A DNA stretch of 64,000 nt. It comes from Methylophilus sp. 42. GTDB taxonomy: Bacteria > Pseudomonadota > Gammaproteobacteria > Burkholderiales > Methylophilaceae. Location of the stretch: contig NZ_KB913031.1 in NCBI RefSeq assembly GCF_000384155.1, positions 1,991,092 through 2,055,091 of the forward strand, written 5' to 3'. The position numbers were made by a program, and so were the translations under genes. Each line of letters opens with the position of its first letter. Within the stretch, counting starts at the first letter, position 1. The notes beneath the pieces were generated by a model that saw only the letters and a list, made by a program, of their open reading frames with translations, did not search any database and was not told the origin of the DNA. Shown piece after piece: positions 58,855 through 64,000 of the stretch.

Positions 58855-61800
58855 TTAAGCCAAGCGTTTGTGCAAGTCCTGCACTGAGTAGACATTCATG
58901 TCCTTGCTTTGCGCCATGCCGATACAAGCGGCACGTGCACCAGCCAGGGTCGTGTAATACGTGACCTTGTTTTGCAGCGCGCTGCGACGAATCTCGTAAG
59001 AATCCGTAATGGCTTTCTTATCCTCAGTCACATTGACAATCAAACTGATCTCATCGTTCTTGATCATGTCGACAATATGCGGGCGACCTTCGGCCACTTT
59101 GTTCACAGGAGACACGTCCAGACCTTGCTGTGACAAGGCACGTGCAGTGCCTTTAGTCGCCACCAGGGTAAAGCCAAGTTTGACCAGATCTTTGGCAATG
59201 TCGATCACTTTTGCGTGGTCTTCGTTGCGCACACTGATAAACGCCTTGCCGCCAGTAGGCATTTTCACAGAGGCACCCAGTTGCGACTTCACAAATGCTT
59301 CAGCAAACGTCGTGCCTACGCCCATGACTTCACCAGTTGACTTCATTTCCGGACCCAGAATAGTATCGACACCCGGGAACTTGATGAAGGGGAACACGGC
59401 TTCTTTCACTGAGTAATAAGGTGGTACGACTTCTTTGGTGACACCTTGTGATTTCAGTGATTGACCTGCCATACAACGCGCGGCAATCTTCGCCAGTTGC
59501 AAGCCACAGGCTTTGGATACGAACGGTACTGTGCGGGAGGCACGCGGGTTGACTTCCAGCACGTAAACCACTTCACCTTGTTCGGTATTTTGCACGGCAA
59601 ACTGCACGTTCATCAGGCCTTTAACGCCCAAGGCTTTGGCCATTTGTACGGTTTGTTTGCGCAGTTCATCCTGCAGGCTGTCGCTCAGGCTATAAGGGGG
59701 CAATGAACAAGCGGAGTCACCAGAGTGCACACCGGCTTGTTCCACGTGCTGCATGATACCGCCGATCAACACGTCTTCGCCGTCGCTCAACGCATCGACG
59801 TCGACTTCAATCGCGTCATTGAGGAAACGATCCAGCAATACCGGAGATTCGTTAGAAACTTTTACCGCCTCACGCATATAGCGCTCGAGCTGGCTTTGCT
59901 CATGCACGATTTCCATGGCGCGACCGCCCAATACGTAAGAAGGACGCACCACCAATGGGTAACCAATCTCTGTCGCCAGGCGAATCGCCTCTTCTGGCGC
60001 ACGCGCAGTACGGTTAGGTGGTTGCTTCAGATTGAGGGTATGCAACATTTGCTGGAAACGCTCACGGTCTTCCGCACGGTCAATCGCGTCTGGCGTGGTA
60101 CCTATGATAGGCACACCGGCTTTTTCCAGGTCACGCGCCAATTTCAATGGCGTTTGGCCACCGTATTGCACAATCACACCGACCGGTTTTTCGATATTGA
60201 CGATCTCGAGTACATCTTCCAGGGTCACTGGCTCGAAATACAAACGGTCAGACGTATCGTAATCGGTAGAAACTGTCTCTGGGTTACAGTTCACCATAAT
60301 GGTTTCATAACCATCTTCGCGCATGGCAAAGGCCGCATGTACGCAGCAATAGTCAAACTCAATACCCTGGCCAATACGGTTAGGACCACCGCCCAATACC
60401 ATGATCTTCTTGTTATTGGTTGGCTGTGATTCGCACTCTTCTTCATAAGTAGAGTACATATACGCCGTATTGGTCGCAAATTCAGCGGCACAGGTATCCA
60501 CGCGTTTGTACACTGGACGCACATTCAGTGCCTGGCGGAACGCACGCACCGCGTGCTGATCCGTGTTCAGCAATTTAGCCAAGCGGCGGTCAGAGAAGCC
60601 TTTACGCTTCAGGCTGAACAGCGTTTCCTTGTTCAAATCTGCCAATGACTTCACCGACAGCGACAGTTCCAGCTTGATGATCTCTTCAATCTGTACCAGG
60701 AACCAGCGGTCGATTTTCGTGATATCGAAAATCTCGGCAACACTCATGCCCAGACGGAAAGCATCTGCCACATACCAGATACGCTCAGGGCCAGGCTCAC
60801 CCATTTCCTTCACGATACGGTCTTTGTCATCGGTGACAGAATCCAAGCCATCAACGCCCACTTCCAGGCCACGCAAGGCTTTCTGGAAAGATTCCTGGAA
60901 GCTACGGCCCATCGCCATCACTTCACCTACAGATTTCATCTGCGTAGTTAAACGGCTATCGGCCTGCGGGAATTTCTCGAAAGCGAAACGCGGCACTTTG
61001 GTCACCACGTAGTCAATCGATGGCTCAAACGAAGCTGGCGTCTGACCACCCGTAATTTCATTACGCAATTCATCCAGGGTAAAACCCACGGCCAATTTGG
61101 CGGCCACTTTGGCAATCGGGAAACCGGTGGCTTTAGATGCCAGCGCAGATGAGCGCGACACACGCGGGTTCATCTCAATCACGATCATGCGGCCATCATC
61201 AGGGTTGATGGCGAACTGCACGTTAGAACCGCCAGTATCGACACCAATTTCACGCAGCACGGCCAATGAGGCGTTACGCATGATCTGGTATTCTTTGTCG
61301 CTCAGCGTTTGTGCGGGCGCCACCGTGATACTGTCGCCAGTATGCACACCCATCGGGTCCAGGTTTTCAATCGAACAGATGATGATGCAGTTGTCCGCTT
61401 TGTCGCGCACCACTTCCATCTCGTATTCTTTCCAACCCAGCAGCGACTCTTCAATCAGCAATTCGTTGGTAGGTGACGCATCCAGGCCGCGTTCGCAAAT
61501 GGCGATAAACTCTTCGCGGTTATAAGCAATACCGCCGCCGCTGCCACCCATGGTGAATGAAGGACGGATAATCGCAGGATAACCAATCGTTGCCTGCACT
61601 TGCAGTGCCTCTTCCAGGCTATGCGCAATCGCAGAGCGTGCAGAACCCAGGCCAATTTTGGTCATGGCTTCTTTAAACTTCTGGCGATCTTCGGCTTTAT
61701 CAATCGCTTCTTTAGATGCACCAATCAGCTCGACATTGAATTTCTGCAATACGCCGTGCTTGTCCAGATCCAGCGCACAGTTGAGCGCAGTCTGGCCGCC

Positions 61801-62070
61801 CATGGTAGGCAGCAATGCATCCGGACGTTCTTTTTCAATAATCTTTTCCACCATCTGCCAGGTAATTGGCTCGATGTAGGTCGCATCCGCCATTTCCGGG
61901 TCGGTCATGATGGTCGCCGGGTTAGAGTTCACCAAAATAACGCGGTAACCTTCTTCACGCAAAGCCTTACAAGCTTGCGCACCTGAATAGTCGAACTCAC
62001 AGGCCTGCCCAATGACAATGGGACCGGCACCGATAATCAGAATACTTTTAATGTCAGTTCTTTTTGCCAT
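58855..62070 (-). CDS. carB: Carbamoyl-phosphate synthase large subunit
   Basis: 1071 residues, the standard CarB length. It makes carbamoyl phosphate from ammonia (from CarA), bicarbonate and two ATP, for arginine and pyrimidines. The two homologous ATP-grasp halves are visible: first [23 protein letters not shown] and [11 protein letters not shown], second [22 protein letters not shown] and [15 protein letters not shown]. The carboxyl allosteric MGS-like domain follows ([16 protein letters not shown]). Start ATG overlaps the carA stop by one base (TAATG). Confidence 0.97.
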   Translation of the reverse strand: MAKRTDIKSILIIGAGPIVIGQACEFDYSGAQACKALREEGYRVILVNSNPATIMTDPEMADATYIEPITWQMVEKIIEKERPDALLPTMGGQTALNCALDLDKHGVLQKFNVELIGASKEAIDKAEDRQKFKEAMTKIGLGSARSAIAHSLEEALQVQATIGYPAIIRPSFTMGGSGGGIAYNREEFIAICERGLDASPTNELLIEESLLGWKEYEMEVVRDKADNCIIICSIENLDPMGVHTGDSITVAPAQTLSDKEYQIMRNASLAVLREIGVDTGGSNVQFAINPDDGRMIVIEMNPRVSRSSALASKATGFPIAKVAAKLAVGFTLDELRNEITGGQTPASFEPSIDYVVTKVPRFAFEKFPQADSRLTTQMKSVGEVMAMGRSFQESFQKALRGLEVGVDGLDSVTDDKDRIVKEMGEPGPERIWYVADAFRLGMSVAEIFDITKIDRWFLVQIEEIIKLELSLSVKSLADLNKETLFSLKRKGFSDRRLAKLLNTDQHAVRAFRQALNVRPVYKRVDTCAAEFATNTAYMYSTYEEECESQPTNNKKIMVLGGGPNRIGQGIEFDYCCVHAAFAMREDGYETIMVNCNPETVSTDYDTSDRLYFEPVTLEDVLEIVNIEKPVGVIVQYGGQTPLKLARDLEKAGVPIIGTTPDAIDRAEDRERFQQMLHTLNLKQPPNRTARAPEEAIRLATEIGYPLVVRPSYVLGGRAMEIVHEQSQLERYMREAVKVSNESPVLLDRFLNDAIEVDVDALSDGEDVLIGGIMQHVEQAGVHSGDSACSLPPYSLSDSLQDELRKQTVQMAKALGVKGLMNVQFAVQNTEQGEVVYVLEVNPRASRTVPFVSKACGLQLAKIAARCMAGQSLKSQGVTKEVVPPYYSVKEAVFPFIKFPGVDTILGPEMKSTGEVMGVGTTFAEAFVKSQLGASVKMPTGGKAFISVRNEDHAKVIDIAKDLVKLGFTLVATKGTARALSQQGLDVSPVNKVAEGRPHIVDMIKNDEISLIVNVTEDKKAITDSYEIRRSALQNKVTYYTTLAGARAACIGMAQSKDMNVYSVQDLHKRLA

Positions 62071-63209
62071 TAGATGGACTTTCTTTCTTGCATTAACTGG
62101 ATAAAGCGGTCAAACAACACGCTCATTTCTTGCGGACCCGGGCTGGCTTCAGGGTGACCCTGGAAACTGAATGCTGGTTTGTCAGTACGCGCAATGCCTT
62201 GCAGGCTGCCATCAAACAAGGACACATGTGTCACTTTGACATTGGCTGGCAAGGTCGCAGGATCGGCGGCAAAACCATGGTTCTGGCTGGTGATATACAC
62301 ACGCTTGCTTTCAACATCCTGCACGGGATGGTTAGCGCCGTGGTGGCCAAATTTCATCTTCAATGTTTTAGCACCGCTGGCAAGGGCCAGCAATTGGTGG
62401 CCCAGACAAATACCAAACGTTGGGATACCAGTATCAACCAGTGTTTTAATCGCGCTAATCGCGTAATCGCATGGCTCTGGGTCGCCAGGGCCGTTAGACA
62501 GGAAAATACCATCAGGCTTATAAGCCAAGGCTTGCTCTGCTGTCGCCTGTGCTGGCAACACCGTGACCTTACAGCCACGCGAGACCAGCATGCGCAGAAT
62601 GTTGCGTTTCACACCGTAGTCAAACGCGACCACATGGAATTGTGACTCAGCCTTTTTGCTAAAGCCTGCGCCTAATTGCCACTCGGCCTCAGTAAACTCG
62701 TAAGGCTGGGTACAGCTCACCACCTTGGCCAGGTCCATGCCAGCCAGGCCAGGGAAGCCATTCGCCAAGGCCAGTGCCTGCGCTTCATCGACAGACTCAC
62801 CAGCCATAATACAGCCAGCCTGAGCGCCTTTTTCACGCAGAATACGGGTCAGTTTGCGGGTATCGATATCAGCAAGTGCCACCACATTGTTGGCCTTGAG
62901 ATAATCAGAGAGATTTTGTTCACTGCGGAAATTGCTTTCCAATAAGGGCAAGTCACGAATAATCAGACCCGCAGCATAGACTTTGCCTGACTCGACATCT
63001 TCACTATTGGTACCGTAGTTACCAATGTGCGGATAAGTCAGTGTCACAATTTGTTCGGTATAGGAAGGATCGGTAAGAATTTCCTGATAACCGGTGATGG
63101 AAGTGTTAAACACCACCTCACCGACCGTATGACCGGAAGCGCCAATGCTAATGCCCTTAAAAACAGTTCCATCTGCTAACACTAAAATCGCTGGAATTGT
63201 TTTTGACAC
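62070..63209 (-). CDS. carA: Carbamoyl-phosphate synthase small subunit
   Basis: 379 residues from the GTG at 63207-63209, chosen because AAGGAG lies seven bases upstream and the length then fits CarA. A longer frame to 63281 has no ribosome site. It is the glutaminase subunit: amino domain [18 protein letters not shown]..., then the class I amidotransferase with catalytic cysteine in [18 protein letters not shown] and the His/Glu of [10 protein letters not shown]. It passes ammonia to CarB, which overlaps it by one base. Confidence 0.96.
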   Translation of the reverse strand: MSKTIPAILVLADGTVFKGISIGASGHTVGEVVFNTSITGYQEILTDPSYTEQIVTLTYPHIGNYGTNSEDVESGKVYAAGLIIRDLPLLESNFRSEQNLSDYLKANNVVALADIDTRKLTRILREKGAQAGCIMAGESVDEAQALALANGFPGLAGMDLAKVVSCTQPYEFTEAEWQLGAGFSKKAESQFHVVAFDYGVKRNILRMLVSRGCKVTVLPAQATAEQALAYKPDGIFLSNGPGDPEPCDYAISAIKTLVDTGIPTFGICLGHQLLALASGAKTLKMKFGHHGANHPVQDVESKRVYITSQNHGFAADPATLPANVKVTHVSLFDGSLQGIARTDKPAFSFQGHPEASPGPQEMSVLFDRFIQLMQERKSI

Positions 63210-63304
63210 CTTTAGCTCCTTAAGTTTGATACGAAACACATCGTTTAGAGGGTTCATCGCATCGCCAGAAACCGGGTTCAAGCTGCGGTGAATAGATGTG
63301 CAAA

Positions 63305-63333
63305 ACGGGAAAAGCTTGTTGGACTCTTCCCGT
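63305..63333 (-). promoter_or_regulatory. Hairpin in the dapB-carA gap (terminator or leader structure)
   Basis: On the minus strand ACGGGAAGAG pairs with CTTTTCCCGT (one G-T pair) around a 9-base loop, followed by only TTT before GCAC. It lies ~95 bases before the carA GTG, so it may end dapB transcription weakly or act in the carA leader. Confidence 0.5.
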
Positions 63334-63441
63334 TCAGAATTAAAGCATTATAGCGCAAATCGACTGCCCACTCAAGGGCAACTCGCAGGCAATACTGCTT
63401 TGGTGACTCAAACCAGGCAGGCCTTAGGTGCCTGCTAAAAA

Positions 63442-64000
63442 TCAGCTTTTATCAAACCCCAGCACATCGCGCATATCAAACAAACCCTGTGGTTTATCGG
63501 CCAGAAACTTGGCCGCACGTAATGCACCCTGGGCAAAGGTAGCACGGCTAGATGCTTTGTGTGTTAACTCGACACGCTCACCCACGCCTGCCAACACCAC
63601 GGTGTGATCACCGACCACATCGCCACCGCGCAAGGTCGCAAAGCCTATCGTGCCTGCCTCGCGCTCACCGGTCACGCCTTCACGCGCATATACCGCGCAA
63701 TCCTTTAAGGCTTTATCAATACCTTTGGCTGCGGCTTCACCCAAACGCAGCGCAGTACCAGAAGGCGCATCCACCTTGTGGCGATGATGCATTTCCACCA
63801 CTTCAATATCATAGCCCTCATTGAGCACGCGTGCCGCTTGCTCAACCAGGTTAATCAACAAGGTCACACCGACGCTCATATTAGGCGCAAACACTACGCC
63901 AACGTTTTTGGCAGCTGCCTCAATACTGGCTTTTTCAGCTTCATTAAAGCCGGTGGTGCCAATGACTAATTTCACATTTGCCTGCTGGCAAGCTTGCAGG
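63442..64000 (-). CDS. dapB: 4-Hydroxy-tetrahydrodipicolinate reductase, C-terminal part
   Basis: The 5' end lies beyond the window; the frame is open to the edge and reads [18 protein letters not shown] where it enters. About 186 codons are present, roughly two thirds of DapB (~270). Visible are [38 protein letters not shown] with the catalytic His/Lys region, and [24 protein letters not shown]. It is a NAD(P)H reductase in lysine and diaminopimelate synthesis. dapB-carA-carB order is common in betaproteobacteria. Confidence 0.95.
   Translation of the reverse strand, partial: LQACQQANVKLVIGTTGFNEAEKASIEAAAKNVGVVFAPNMSVGVTLLINLVEQAARVLNEGYDIEVVEMHHRHKVDAPSGTALRLGEAAAKGIDKALKDCAVYAREGVTGEREAGTIGFATLRGGDVVGDHTVVLAGVGERVELTHKASSRATFAQGALRAAKFLADKPQGLFDMRDVLGFDKS

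Noticed and set aside
59725-60429. 234-codon open frame opposite carB
   Set aside because: Shadow of carB; no start signal or recognisable domain.

Overview
The window is a 64-kb stretch of a Gram-negative chromosome. Gene content and order point to a betaproteobacterial methylotroph, most likely Methylophilaceae (Methylophilus, Methylovorus or Methylobacillus type). The main clues are a sucrose-phosphate synthase/amylosucrase pair, the ftsK-lolA-rarA-serS and dapB-carA-carB-greA...yhbY/rlmE-ftsH-folP-glmM blocks, a birA-coaX-SPOR block, and an AceE/AceF/lipoyl-E3 pyruvate dehydrogenase. This assignment is inferred from gene content only. I saw no rRNA or tRNA gene and no CRISPR array.

Layout. 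1-7207: two tandem RTX (type I secretion) genes. The first is cut by the window edge and carries clustered frameshifts. The second is a 1396-residue serralysin-type zinc metalloprotease with a very long RTX tail. 7209-18906: mfd, rpiA, an MltF-like lytic transglycosylase, serS, a small GxxExxY cassette with terminal inverted repeats and a broken ORF, then rarA, lolA and ftsK. 19029-21806: dps, trxB, an Smr protein and a glycine-zipper protein. 21932-24877: a Crp/Fnr-type regulator divergent from a sulfide-detoxification operon (SqrR/BigR-like ArsR regulator, Blh-type C-x5-R enzyme, sulfide:quinone oxidoreductase). 24891-26354: an M17 aminopeptidase.

26655-38970: pyruvate dehydrogenase. aceE-aceF is separated from lpdA by about 6.5 kb that holds a reverse-strand group: membrane GH17 protein, GH17-GT2 beta-glucan synthase, radical SAM protein and gamma-glutamylcyclotransferase-like protein. 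A small secreted protein of unknown function follows. 39034-43631: SPOR protein, coaX, birA, glnS.

43678-45902 is the clearest accessory island and is visibly AT-rich. It holds a decayed toxin-antitoxin module followed by a translationally coupled ABC-type ATPase and a small protein with a possible PD-(D/E)XK motif, a candidate defence system. 45921-51809: a flavin reductase-like protein, then sucrose-phosphate synthase, amylosucrase and an MscS channel, which together suggest sucrose as an osmolyte or carbon store. 51855-64000: conserved housekeeping genes (glmM, folP, ftsH, rlmE, yhbY, greA, carB, carA, and dapB cut by the window edge).

Several rho-independent terminators sit between convergent genes. 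Where a longer reading frame exists upstream, I chose starts by ribosome-binding site and family length (rpiA neighbour MltF, serS, carA, glmM, folP, the M17 peptidase, the Crp regulator).
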